This document shows, piece by piece, positions 1 to 8,302 of a stretch of 64,000 nucleotides of DNA (within the stretch, counting starts at the first letter, position 1; the number at the start of each line of letters is the position of its first letter). The notes beneath the pieces were generated by a model that made no database searches, had not been told where the DNA came from, and saw nothing but the letters and a program-made list of their open reading frames with translations. This DNA comes from Hyphomicrobiales bacterium (GTDB lineage Bacteria; Pseudomonadota; Alphaproteobacteria; Rhizobiales; Rhizobiaceae). The translations under genes and the position numbers were made by a program. Where the stretch lies: positions 1 through 64,000 of the forward strand of contig UBXG01000028.1 in the NCBI GenBank assembly GCA_900469475.1, in the 5' to 3' direction.

Positions 1-798
1 GCACGGAAAATCGCGCTTACTTTCAAGGCGCTTGTAGGCCAGATCCAGAGCAGAGCCTCCCAAGAGGAGCCGCAGGGGAGGCGCTTTCGATTCAACCGCC
101 ATCTGGATAGCCGCTGCAGCGCGGGCGGGATCGCCCGGCTGATTGCCGGAAACCGCCTTCGTCGATATCCGACGCTTTCCTGCCGTCTCGGCATAATCAT
201 CAATGACGATGGGAGATTCCGCCATCGAGCTTCCAGCCCAGTTGGTGCGGAATGCGCCGGGTTCGACAATGGTTACCTTGATGCCGAGCGGAGCGACCTC
301 CTGGGCGAGAGACTCTGAAACGGCCTCGACTGCAAATTTTGTGGCGTGGTAGTAACCGGTCGCTGCGAATGCCATGAGCCCGCCAAGCGAAGAGACGTTT
401 ACAATATGACCGCTTCTGCGCGCCCGCATGGCAGGCAAGGCTTCTTTCGTAACATCGATGAGCCCGAAGAGGTTGGTGTCGAACTGGCTGCGAACACCTT
501 CCTCGTCTCCCTCTTCGATCGCTGCGAGATAGCCGTAGCCGGCATTGTTGACGAGAACGTCGATCTGACCGAACGTCGACAGCGTTTCGGCAATAGCGCT
601 CCTGATCGTCGAGCGATCGGTGACATCGACTTTCAGCGCGAGCGCTTGCTCCTTGAACTGGTTGACGAGCCCGGCCAGTTGCGCGGGATTCCTTGCCGTC
701 AGGACCACCCGGTAACCGAGACCGAGCACGTGTTTTGCGATCTCGAAGCCGAGGCCATTCGAGGCGCCGGTAATGAACCATACGGGTTTATTCGTCAT
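1..798 (-). CDS. SDR-family oxidoreductase, 3' end beyond window
   Basis: An NAD(P)-dependent short-chain dehydrogenase/reductase of the classical type. It reads from ATG at 798 leftwards for 266 codons with no stop, so its C-terminus lies outside the window. Visible features are the cofactor glycine motif TGASNGLG at about residues 10-17, VNNAG near residue 83-87, a catalytic serine in NVSS near 137, and the active-site pair Y150 and K154 in YHATK. The substrate is not predictable. An AraC-family regulator starts 192 bp away on the other strand, an arrangement typical of a regulator controlling its neighbouring oxidoreductase. The family call is firm; the specific role is unknown. Confidence 0.9.
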   Translation of the reverse strand, partial: MTNKPVWFITGASNGLGFEIAKHVLGLGYRVVLTARNPAQLAGLVNQFKEQALALKVDVTDRSTIRSAIAETLSTFGQIDVLVNNAGYGYLAAIEEGDEEGVRSQFDTNLFGLIDVTKEALPAMRARRSGHIVNVSSLGGLMAFAATGYYHATKFAVEAVSESLAQEVAPLGIKVTIVEPGAFRTNWAGSSMAESPIVIDDYAETAGKRRISTKAVSGNQPGDPARAAAAIQMAVESKAPPLRLLLGGSALDLAYKRLESKRDFPC

Positions 799-990
799 TT
801 TCGATCATCCTTCTGATTTGCTGACGCCCATGGCTGCAGAGCCGGTGTCAGGACCGGTTGCCTTTGACGAAAGATACAAACCGGAGAACGGGCGCGTTAT
901 GGCGAAACACCCAATCTTTCGTACGATCCTACCAAATCTCCTGGCACTGCCTATATTGGAGGCTCTGCCGGGAGATCGTGGAGAAACAGG

Positions 991-1929
991 TTGAGCATCA
1001 AGGAAGAGCTTGTCGCGATCATTGATCGACACGCTGCCGCGCCGAAACAAAAAACCCCAATCGCTGGTCTTTCGATCTTCAAGGTCGAAGCGCCGACCCT
1101 TCCTGTTGAGAGCATTTACACTCCCCGCCTCTGCGTTGTGATCCAGGGCCGAAAGGAGATTTTGCTGGGCGGTCGCGCGTTCGAAGTTGATGACACGCAA
1201 TACTTCATCGCTTCAGTGAATTTGCCGGTTTCGGCCCGCATAACCGCCGCTTCCAGCGACCATCCGCATTATGCACTCTCATTCGAACTTAACCGGCAGG
1301 ACCTGGCCGAACTGCTTCCGAATGTCGCGGTCCGCCCTGCTGCAGCGCACAGAGAGGGTCTGTCGCTAGGGCGGCAGACAGAAGACATCCTGGGCGCACT
1401 TCATCGTCTCATACTGCTTCTCAACCACCCGGAGGATCTGCCCGCGCTTCTCAAGCCAGCAACGACTGAACTCTATTACCGGCTTCTCCGGAGTGAGCAT
1501 GGTGCAACATTAAGAGACTACGCCACAATGGACACGAGGATCGCCCAGATTGGGAGGGTCACCTCGTGGATAAAGGAGCATTACAATAAGCCTATGACGA
1601 TCGGCCTACTTGCCGACCTCGCAGGCATGAGTGAGACATCACTTCATCGCCATTTCAAGGCGACAACACTGATGACGCCGCTTGAATATAGGACGCATGT
1701 CAGGCTTCAGGAGGCGCGCAAACGCTTGCTGACTGGCGGATCGAGTGCCCGAACAGTCGGCTTCGAGGTCGGCTATGACAGCCAGACGCAGTTCACGCGC
1801 GAGTACAGACGCTTGTTCGGCCGGCCACCCGTCCGGGACGCCGCCTATCTGAAGGGCATCGGACCGTCTAACCCTGCCCGACAAGCTGGCGTGACGGAAG
1901 CGCCAGTGGAGCGCCCGTTAAAGATCTGA
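991..1929 (+). CDS. AraC-family transcriptional regulator
   Basis: A 312-residue regulator with an N-terminal AraC-type sensor domain (about residues 20-180) and a C-terminal double helix-turn-helix DNA-binding domain (about 195-290, including TIGLLADLAGMSETSLHRHF and the second-helix region GFEVGYDSQTQFTREYRR). It starts at TTG 991, just after a purine-rich stretch. A paralogue with the same architecture lies at 17929-18912, next to an aldo/keto reductase. This family includes E. coli YqhC, which controls aldehyde reductases. By position I infer control of the divergent SDR gene; the inducer is unknown. Confidence 0.9.
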   Translation: MSIKEELVAIIDRHAAAPKQKTPIAGLSIFKVEAPTLPVESIYTPRLCVVIQGRKEILLGGRAFEVDDTQYFIASVNLPVSARITAASSDHPHYALSFELNRQDLAELLPNVAVRPAAAHREGLSLGRQTEDILGALHRLILLLNHPEDLPALLKPATTELYYRLLRSEHGATLRDYATMDTRIAQIGRVTSWIKEHYNKPMTIGLLADLAGMSETSLHRHFKATTLMTPLEYRTHVRLQEARKRLLTGGSSARTVGFEVGYDSQTQFTREYRRLFGRPPVRDAAYLKGIGPSNPARQAGVTEAPVERPLKI

Positions 1930-1971
1930 GCGAGTGGAGTCTTTCAACGATGAGATCTAAGCTTCAATTGA

Positions 1972-2433
1972 CCCGTTCTGCAGCTGGATGGCTGGTACGC
2001 CGAGAACCATCTCATGGCGCTACCGGCAGCGCTTGAGCACGGCGCCTTCGTCGGCGCTGCGAAGGATGGGCGCTTCTCGTCCGCGGCCCGGCAGGACTAT
2101 GCCGAGGCCGCGGCTGTGGTGTTGGCGACTGATGGGCATGCCGGGGAGACCTATGAGCTTGCAGCCGACCAGGCCTTTACCCTTGCCGAGCTTGCCGCGG
2201 AGGTCTCGCGGCAGTCGGGCAAGGCGATCGTCTACAACGATCTTTCCGAGGCCGCCTATCGCGATGTGCTAACGGGCGCCGGCCTGCCGGCCGATCTCGC
2301 TGCGCTTCTGGCCGATGCCGACGCCGCAGCCTCGCACGGAGCGTTGTTCGACGACGGCGGCGCTCTTGGTCGGCTGATCGGTCGTCCAACCACATCGATG
2401 CAGAGCCTCGTCGCGACGGCTTTACGCGGCTAA
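1972..2433 (+). pseudogene. 5'-truncated QorB/NmrA-like quinone oxidoreductase remnant
   Basis: The open frame after a stop at 1969-1971 encodes about 153 residues that resemble the C-terminal half of NmrA/QorB-type NAD(P)H:quinone oxidoreductases. It begins in the conserved segment LDGWYAENHLMALPAALEHG and continues through YAEAAAVVL and the typical C-terminal region. The N-terminal nucleotide-binding half is missing: upstream is the end of the AraC gene and 40 bp of unrelated sequence. An internal ATG at 2014 could start a shorter product, but such a protein would lack the cofactor domain. I read it as a decayed gene. Confidence 0.7.
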
Positions 2434-2915
2434 CGACATCGGGACGTTACTCGGTCACCTTGATTGGCCGCGGACCGATTGAGCCGCAGGTTGCCAAGGT
2501 GATCGAGTCGGCCGCCGAGTCACCACGAGCTCCAGGCTTCCGATCCAGTTGGTCCGTATCCCCGGCTCGAGAGAACCTTTGAAAGTGACGATGAAGCAGC
2601 CTTCGCGGAGAAGACAAGCCAATCCCAGGTCAGTTCTCAGCGCAAATCAACAGCGCCGGCCGATGATCGGGAAATCATGCATCACTTCGACCCGATGGCA
2701 GCGGCGGTTTGACAAGCATCGCGACCTGCCGAAAATCTTCTCTTCCGCAGCCTCTGTTGCCAATATTCCAATTTAACCTATATAAGGTCTATCGACCATT
2801 GCTTGCGACATCGTCGAGGAGCCTCTGCGCCCTCGCCGGATTTCCTCTCAAATAATCGATCTAATCCCGCAAGGTATCGCGGGGCAAACAACGATTGCTA
2901 TGAAAGGAAATCGTT
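2434..2915. other. Intergenic stretch, no supported gene; 5' region of the cold-shock gene
   Basis: About 480 bases between the QorB-like remnant and the cold-shock gene. Short open frames exist, but none has a recognisable domain or a convincing ribosome-binding site. The part nearest the cold-shock gene (about 2775-2915) is probably its long untranslated leader, as is common for csp genes. It ends in a purine-rich ribosome-binding sequence, AAAGGAAA. Confidence 0.5.
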
Positions 2916-3125
2916 ATGAACACTGGTACAGTAAAGTGGTTTAACTCCACCAAGGGCTTCGGCTTCATTCAGCCTGATGATGGCAGCACGGACGTTTTCG
3001 TCCATATCTCCGCGGTAGAGCGCGCCGGCATGCGTTCGCTCAACGATGGTCAGAAGATCACTTACGACATCGTGCAGGATCGCAGATCCGGCAAGAGCTC
3101 GGCTGACAATCTTCGGGCCGCATAA
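2916..3125 (+). CDS. Cold-shock domain protein (CspA family)
   Basis: A 69-residue single cold-shock domain protein, the usual family length. It is a cytoplasmic single-stranded RNA/DNA-binding protein that melts RNA secondary structure. RNP1 (KGFGFI, residues 13-18) and RNP2 (VFVHIS, residues 27-32) are both intact, and WFN at 8-10 contributes to the aromatic patch. A good ribosome-binding site (AAAGGAAA) precedes ATG 2916. An intrinsic terminator-like hairpin lies at 3184-3215. The three genes downstream include ribosomal protein bS21, so the group looks tied to translation or cold adaptation. Confidence 0.96.
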   Translation: MNTGTVKWFNSTKGFGFIQPDDGSTDVFVHISAVERAGMRSLNDGQKITYDIVQDRRSGKSSADNLRAA

Positions 3126-3183
3126 GTTTGTCACGGCTTTGTGCGACCACGGATGTACTGGCGCGCTGAAACCATGACCGAGG

Positions 3184-3215
3184 AAGGTCGGGATACGTCC
3201 CGGCCTTTTGTTTTT
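3184..3215 (+). terminator. Intrinsic terminator after the cold-shock gene
   Basis: A 10-bp stem (AAGGTCGGGA pairing with TCCCGGCCTT, one G-U pair) with a TACG loop is followed at once by TTTTGTTTTT. It lies 60 bp after the csp stop and just before the ribosome-binding site of the next gene, so that gene probably needs read-through or its own start. Confidence 0.8.
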
Positions 3216-3235
3216 CATTTCGAACGGAGAACGAC

Positions 3236-3517
3236 ATGGCAAATGGTCGTTACCGGCCGGGCGACAGCATCGTCCTGAAGCCTGGAATTTTCGGAAACGC
3301 CCAGCCGGCCGGCCGCATCGTGTCTGTGCTGCCTGTGTCACAGGGCGTTGTCCATTATCGCGTCCGCTTCCAAAGTGAGAGTTTCGAGCGGAGCGTCCGT
3401 CAGGACGATATCGATGCCGGGGCGTCACCATCGTCGCTTTCACCGGCGCAAGCCGAGATATCGCAAACATCGAAATCGAGCTGGATCAACTCGAATTCAA
3501 TCCGCACCAAGAAATAA
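3236..3517 (+). CDS. Conserved hypothetical protein of rhizobial type (93 aa)
   Basis: A small soluble protein of unknown function. The first 60 residues are basic and beta-rich (RYRPGDSIVLKPG, then RIVSVLPVSQGVVHYRVRFQ), which suggests a small barrel fold. The C-terminus is Ser/Lys-rich and probably disordered. A purine-rich site (CGGAGAACGAC) precedes ATG 3236. It sits between a cold-shock gene and bS21, so a nucleic-acid-related role is possible, but this is inference from neighbours only. Confidence 0.75.
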   Translation: MANGRYRPGDSIVLKPGIFGNAQPAGRIVSVLPVSQGVVHYRVRFQSESFERSVRQDDIDAGASPSSLSPAQAEISQTSKSSWINSNSIRTKK

Positions 3518-3545
3518 ACCCAGCGCGAGCTGAGAAGGAGAAGTT

Positions 3546-3788
3546 TTGCAGGTTCTGGTCAGAGACAACAACGTCGATCAAGCGCTCCGCGTTCTGAAAA
3601 AGAAATTGCAGCGCGAAGGCGTATTTCGGGAAATGAAGGCCCGCAGCGCCTATGAAAAGCCGTCCGAAAAGCGCGCTCGCGAAAAGGGCGAGGCGGTCCG
3701 CCGCGCGCGGAAGCTTGCCCGTAAGCAGGCACAACGCGAAGGCTTGCTGCCGGCGCCGAAGAAGAAAGTCATGGCGCGAGCTCGCTGA
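3546..3788 (+). CDS. rpsU: 30S ribosomal protein bS21
   Basis: An 80-residue, strongly basic protein of the small ribosomal subunit that helps base-pairing between mRNA and the 16S anti-Shine-Dalgarno region. The N-terminus MQVLVRDNNVDQALRVLKKK and the FREMKARSAYEKPSEKR segment are family hallmarks; the C-terminus is an Arg/Lys-rich tail. The start is TTG 3546 (no ATG is available), with a strong GAGAAGGAGAAG site just upstream. It lies with a cold-shock gene and two small genes; rhizobia often carry more than one bS21 copy, so this may be a condition-specific paralogue. Confidence 0.95.
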   Translation: MQVLVRDNNVDQALRVLKKKLQREGVFREMKARSAYEKPSEKRAREKGEAVRRARKLARKQAQREGLLPAPKKKVMARAR

Positions 3789-3831
3789 CGTCCAGCGTCT
3801 TTTGGAACGCGCCTGCTGAAATGGAGGAAGC

Positions 3832-4035
3832 ATGACAAAGACGAAAGACAATCTGTTCAAGCCTGAAAAGCTGTCAGCGCAGACCAAGTCCGAACAGACG
3901 ACGTCGATTGCCAAGGATATCCTGGCCGATGAGGCCTCCGCTCGACAGAAGAAGACGGACAGGCTTCGCGCGCTTCGTTTGGCGCAGGAGCCTGTGCCAG
4001 CGCCGAAAGCAAAAAAGAAAGACAGGAAGGGATAG
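3832..4035 (+). CDS. Small conserved rhizobial protein (67 aa), unknown function
   Basis: A 67-residue, highly charged, probably helical protein with a Lys-rich C-terminus (KAKKKDRKG) and no cysteine, signal peptide or membrane segment. ATG 3832 follows a GGAGGAAG ribosome-binding site. It starts 43 bp after rpsU and is probably co-transcribed with it. Its stop codon lies inside the left arm of a perfect 15-bp hairpin. The basic character would suit RNA or ribosome association, but no family is recognised with confidence. Confidence 0.75.
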   Translation: MTKTKDNLFKPEKLSAQTKSEQTTSIAKDILADEASARQKKTDRLRALRLAQEPVPAPKAKKKDRKG

Positions 4036-4069
4036 CGGTTGTCTGGCGGTTCTTCGCCAGACAACCGCT
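4034..4069 (+). terminator. Perfect 15-bp hairpin overlapping a stop codon
   Basis: The arms 4034-4048 and 4055-4069 are exact reverse complements around a GTTCTT loop. The left arm starts within the TAG stop of the 67-aa gene. The following sequence (CGCTTTCCCG) has only a short T-run, so it may be a weak terminator or an mRNA 3'-end stabiliser. Confidence 0.65.
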
Positions 4070-4674
4070 CGCTTTCCCGCGGCGGAGCACTATGTGAGGA
4101 TCGGGAGGCAATGTCGTCGTCCGGCGGCACGAGGCCCAACAGTTGGGCCGGCCTCATCAGGTCTAGTCAATCGTCGCGCTCGTACCAACCGCGCGACAAC
4201 ACCTAAGTAATGTCTCCATTTCCTTCAAGCATCATCACCTTTTAGACGGCGCATTTCGCTCGCACTGAAGAGGCTGCGGCCATGAGCGCCCTGCCGGCCT
4301 GCTTCGATGTCGACGCCAAGTCCATCGCGCTTTTGTCGTAAAAGGCAAGATGCACAGTCCTGCCTTTCGACATTAAGATTTGGACCCGGTCTTACAAACG
4401 TCTCGACAGCCCGTACAGCCATGTTCGATTCCCGGGAATGGACCCATGCCTGGGCTGAAGCGATGGATTTCGCGAAGTCTTCGCTAACCTGCGGCATTGC
4501 CTCAACTATCGCCGCGCAAAATTCTTCTCTCCATCTCGTCAATATTTTCATCATTGCATCGTGCACGGGAACAAAGCAGCGTATTATTCCCTGTGTAGCA
4601 GACCGATAGATTTTTGTATTTCTTCGAACCGTTACTTATTGCCGGAGATGCAGGGCAAAGGGGCTGACACCATA
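4070..4674. other. Intergenic region, about 600 bp, with one copy of a 26-bp repeat
   Basis: No gene here can be supported. A 113-codon frame on the minus strand (4225-4566) and a 100-codon frame on the plus strand overlap each other; neither has a recognisable domain or a ribosome-binding site. Positions 4248-4273 repeat, with 24 of 26 bases identical, at 19998-20023. The promoter of the downstream cyclase should lie near the right end. Confidence 0.5.
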
Positions 4675-6849
4675 ATGGTGACGCGTGCGCAGCAAATTGG
4701 CGTCGTTATCGGCCTGGCCTTCGTCACGGCATTGACGACCCTGCGGGCAAGCGATCCTCCGTTGCTAAGGCTCGCCCGCGATTTGACATTCGACCAGTAT
4801 CAGCGCCTGGTGCCCCGGACGTTCGAAAACCAGCCTGTCCGGGTCGTCGACATAGACGAGGCGTCGCTGCGGGAGCTCGGTCAATGGCCCTGGCCAAGAA
4901 ACCGGATTGCCGCGCTTGTAGAGAGGCTTTCGGATCTGGGCGCGGCCACCATCGCTTTCGATATCCTCTTCGCCGAGCCGGATCGTCTGTCGCCGCGCAA
5001 CGTCGTTCGCGATGTCATGGGCGTCGATCCGTCATTGCTTGGCAAACTGCCTGATAATGATGAGATTTTTTCCCAATCGCTGTCGGGAAGGCCGGTGGTT
5101 CTGGGCTTCGGCCTCTCCAACGAAGGAAACTATCTGCCGCCGGTCAAGGCAGGATTTGCCTATACCGGCGAAGATCCCTCCGGTGCGCCGCCGGCGATCA
5201 AGGCCGCCACGCCGTTGCAGCCGCAATTGGAAACCAATGCTGCGGGGCTCGGCCATATCAGCCTCAATCCGGGCACCTCATCGGCGGTGGTGCGCGCGGT
5301 TCCGCTTTTTCTCAGCGACGGCAAGCAGCTTTATCCCAGTCTCGCGCTTGAGGCGCTTCGCGTCGCACAGGGAGCCTCCACCTACGTGCTTGACGCTGCG
5401 CCGCGCGCACCCAATACGCTCACCCGGATCAAGATCGGCAATTTCGTCGTGCCGGTAACAGCCGCGGGCGAGCTGTGGCTCTATGTCAGCCGCGACACCG
5501 CGGAGCGCTATATTTCGGCAAGCAAGATACTCGCGACCGAAGGCGCCTCCGCCGATATGAGAGCCGCCATCGAAGGCAGTATCGTTTTCGTCGGAACCTC
5601 CGCTTCTGGCCTCCAAGATGTCCGCACGACGGCGCTTGACGAGAATGTGCCGGGTGTCTCAATCCACGCGCAGATCGTCGAGCAGATCCTGTCAGGCCGC
5701 TTCCTTTCCCGACCGGATTGGGCAGACGGACTGGAAATCCTGTCCATCGCCGTCCTGGGCAGCCTTTTGGTGATCGTCACCACCTTCGTCAATCCGGCCA
5801 CGGCCCTCGCCTGCGGCCTGCTGATTACCTTTTTTGCCCTTGTGGCCTCCTGGGCTGCCTTTCTTTATGGGGGGCTTCTCTTCGACCCGCTGGCACCGAT
5901 CGTCTCGGGATCGATCACGCACTTCGCTGCAACGGCATTCCGCTTTCTCGTGACGGATCGGGAGCGGCGCGACGTGCGGCGGGCTTTCGGCCATTATCTT
6001 TCGCCGTCACTGCTCCATCGCATCGAGCATACGCGCAATGCCCTACGCCTCGGGGGAGATGAACGCGAGCTGACGGTCATGTTCGTCGACGTGCGAAACT
6101 TTACCCAGATTAGCGAGGAGATGAGCCCGAGCGCCGTCGTCGCGTTTTTGAACACGCTGCTCGATGCGCTCAGCCACCATGTCATCGCCAATGAAGGCAC
6201 GCTCGACAAGTTCATCGGAGACTCGATCATGGCCTTCTGGAATGCCCCCGTCGATGTCTCCGATCATGCCGGCAAGGCCGTGCGAGCGGCTCTCGGCATG
6301 CGGGAAACCCTGGCCCGCCTCAATGGCGACGATGCCTTCGGTTTCGGAGACGCGCGACGGGTCGGGATAGGGATCGGCATCCATACGGGGCTCGCCTGCG
6401 TCGGCAATATGGGGGCCGAGACCCGTTTCAATTACACGGCAGTTGGCGATGCCGTCAACATTGCCGCGCGTATCGAATCCTCCTGCAAGGACATCAATTT
6501 CGACATTCTGGTATCCGAACCGACGGCGGGCTTGCTGCCCGACTGCGCCCTGCTCGAAGCGGGAGCGCTGACGCTGAAGGGTAAGAGTATGCGAACCAAG
6601 CTCTTTGCGGTGGTCGGCGACGAACGCGTGGCGAGATCCGCCGGATTTGTCGAATTGCAGTCTACGCACAGGCAGCTTGTTAGTGCCCTGCGAACTCGGT
6701 CAGCGAGCAGCCGCAAACTCATCAGCGCCGCCAAACTTAAGGCGCAAGCCGCGGCAACAGGACTGTTGCAGGGCTTTTACAGCCACATTTCGCGACGAGG
6801 CGGACACTTCGCCGACGAGACTGCGGAGGACAAGGCAGCCGACATCTAG
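4675..6849 (+). CDS. CHASE2-domain adenylate/guanylate cyclase
   Basis: A class III nucleotide cyclase with an extracytoplasmic sensor. The chosen start, ATG 4675, gives 724 residues: an N-terminal membrane helix (about 5-22), a CHASE2 domain (about 35-330), a hydrophobic block of probably three membrane helices (about 350-405) and a C-terminal catalytic domain. The metal-binding aspartates are visible in MFVDVRNFT (D472) and GDSIMAFW (D516). It should convert ATP (or GTP) to the cyclic nucleotide in response to a periplasmic signal. A FecR-domain protein converges on it 34 bp away, a combination I know from rhizobial genomes. A flavoprotein with a cyclic-nucleotide-binding domain lies 1.4 kb further on. 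An in-frame extension upstream to 4561 is possible but lacks a good start signal. Confidence 0.93.
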   Translation: MVTRAQQIGVVIGLAFVTALTTLRASDPPLLRLARDLTFDQYQRLVPRTFENQPVRVVDIDEASLRELGQWPWPRNRIAALVERLSDLGAATIAFDILFAEPDRLSPRNVVRDVMGVDPSLLGKLPDNDEIFSQSLSGRPVVLGFGLSNEGNYLPPVKAGFAYTGEDPSGAPPAIKAATPLQPQLETNAAGLGHISLNPGTSSAVVRAVPLFLSDGKQLYPSLALEALRVAQGASTYVLDAAPRAPNTLTRIKIGNFVVPVTAAGELWLYVSRDTAERYISASKILATEGASADMRAAIEGSIVFVGTSASGLQDVRTTALDENVPGVSIHAQIVEQILSGRFLSRPDWADGLEILSIAVLGSLLVIVTTFVNPATALACGLLITFFALVASWAAFLYGGLLFDPLAPIVSGSITHFAATAFRFLVTDRERRDVRRAFGHYLSPSLLHRIEHTRNALRLGGDERELTVMFVDVRNFTQISEEMSPSAVVAFLNTLLDALSHHVIANEGTLDKFIGDSIMAFWNAPVDVSDHAGKAVRAALGMRETLARLNGDDAFGFGDARRVGIGIGIHTGLACVGNMGAETRFNYTAVGDAVNIAARIESSCKDINFDILVSEPTAGLLPDCALLEAGALTLKGKSMRTKLFAVVGDERVARSAGFVELQSTHRQLVSALRTRSASSRKLISAAKLKAQAAATGLLQGFYSHISRRGGHFADETAEDKAADI

Positions 6850-6883
6850 CTGATTTGGAAGCCATCCTGCGCAACCCACGGCG

Positions 6884-7906
6884 CTATCGCTGGTGATGCC
6901 CACCACCGTGATCGCCATGGTTGCCGTGATCGCCCTGGCTATCCTGGTCGTCTCCTTGATGATCACCCCGTCCGTGATCGCCTCTGCCATGATGGTCGTG
7001 ATGCTCGCCTTCGTCGCCATCATGCTCGTGCGGTTTGCCTGACTTGTCGGGCGCACTTGGCGGATTCGAGACATCCGGCGTGCTGGGGGTTTCGTGTGGT
7101 GCGGCAGGCGCCTCGGCGTGTGGCGATTCCTGGGGGCTGGGTGCGCTCGGCGTATCGTGCGGTGCCGGTGCAGGATTATTCTCCGGAGCGCTGCGCGGAG
7201 AGATCCCGTTAGGCTGGCCCCTCATCGCCGTCGACAGACCGCAACCACCGCCCCCGACAAAACCCATTCGCCCTGAAAGTTGCTGGCTCCCGGACAGAAA
7301 CGGCAGAGCCCGCTGATTGCCAAGCGTTTTGAGGACGCCGCGATTGACCCGGCGAGGTTCGCTGATCTGACCGTTGCGCTTTGCAACGACACAATCACAT
7401 TGCTGTTTCAGTTGCCTGCAGCCGCCAGCACCGCAGAATTGCGCAGCGCCGTTCAACAGCACGACCGCCGTCGTGCCGTTCGCCCCGACATAAAAATCAA
7501 ACGCGGTTCCACGCACGCCGATCGTTCCGGCGGGCGTCACGATCTGATAGGCTGAGTGGTTCGAATTTCCGCTCATCCAGCGAAAGCTGCCCTTTGCTGC
7601 ATTTATGGTCAGCTTTTTCACTGCGCCCGAGTCATCGAACACGAACTTGTCGATGGTAACGGACGATCCGGCTCCGACAGCCAGTCTCGTGCCGTCCCGA
7701 AATGTGAACTGGCCGAGGCCCGAAATCGAGGTGCGAATTTGCTCGTCCCGATGAACGGGATCGTCGACCGCGAGCGGACCACCAGCACCCGTAACTTCGG
7801 TTTTAATCAGCACCGCCTGGCCGACCTTCTCGGCGGCTTGCGAAGACAATGGTGCGAGCAGCATGGCGCTCAACACAACGGTCACGGCGTGACGCAAACA
7901 AAACAC
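6884..7906 (-). CDS. Secreted FecR-domain protein with His/Asp/Gly-rich tail
   Basis: A 340-residue exported protein. It has a signal peptide at 1-24 (cleavage likely after SSQA), then a FecR-type domain (about 40-150, with FTFRDGTRLAVGAGSSVTID and TPAGTIGVRGTAFDF). A Cys-containing linker (CGAGGC, QQCDC) follows, then a Pro/Ala-rich stretch and finally a C-terminal block of about 50 residues dominated by His, Asp, Gly and Gln (repeats such as HGDHG and GRGDH). The tail could bind metal ions. Its stop converges with the cyclase 34 bp away. FecR domains sense or transmit periplasmic signals, so a partnership with the CHASE2 sensor is a reasonable inference. Confidence 0.88.
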   Translation of the reverse strand: MFCLRHAVTVVLSAMLLAPLSSQAAEKVGQAVLIKTEVTGAGGPLAVDDPVHRDEQIRTSISGLGQFTFRDGTRLAVGAGSSVTIDKFVFDDSGAVKKLTINAAKGSFRWMSGNSNHSAYQIVTPAGTIGVRGTAFDFYVGANGTTAVVLLNGAAQFCGAGGCRQLKQQCDCVVAKRNGQISEPRRVNRGVLKTLGNQRALPFLSGSQQLSGRMGFVGGGGCGLSTAMRGQPNGISPRSAPENNPAPAPHDTPSAPSPQESPHAEAPAAPHETPSTPDVSNPPSAPDKSGKPHEHDGDEGEHHDHHGRGDHGRGDHQGDDQDSQGDHGNHGDHGGGHHQR

Positions 7907-8302
7907 CGCACCCTCCCAATATTATTTATATATTATCATAATATCTTAATAAATACAATTGTAATTCATGATTGCAAATGCGTATATTTTTATACTGTCG
8001 AATTAAAATTCGCCAAAACATGCGTATATTCTACAGAATATGTTTTTACATATATTCTGAAAGAAAATTTATACAGTAATTACAATAATATACCGGCATA
8101 GACTCTTACGGATAGCTCGAAAAAGAGGTGACTATTCAAAGCTGCTGAGCTCGAAGAATTTGAGGCAGGCTCCTCGAACAATGCGTAAGAATATCGGCTG
8201 GCAGAGGCCCTCGAAAGAGTTGGCTTTGGTCGCGCGCAATGTAGACTGGCGAACTGTTCCGGATGTTGTCATACAAGTATAGGCCGATACGGAGTTCACA
8301 TC
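7907..8302. other. AT-rich, palindrome-rich intergenic region
   Basis: Positions about 7915-8100 are far richer in A+T than the rest of the window. Perfect palindromes or near-palindromes include ATATTAT-C-ATAATAT (7930-7944), TACAATTGTA (7954-7963), CGAATT-AA-AATTCG (7999-8012) and TATTCT-AC-AGAATA (about 8026-8039). The motif TGCGTATATT occurs twice (about 7979 and 8021). It lies between divergently read genes (FecR leftwards, flavoprotein rightwards), so it should hold two promoters. No gene is supported here. Confidence 0.7.

Noticed and set aside
4225..4566. A 113-aa hypothetical protein on the minus strand
   Set aside because: There is no domain and no ribosome-binding site, it overlaps a competing plus-strand frame, and it includes part of a repeated non-coding sequence at its end.
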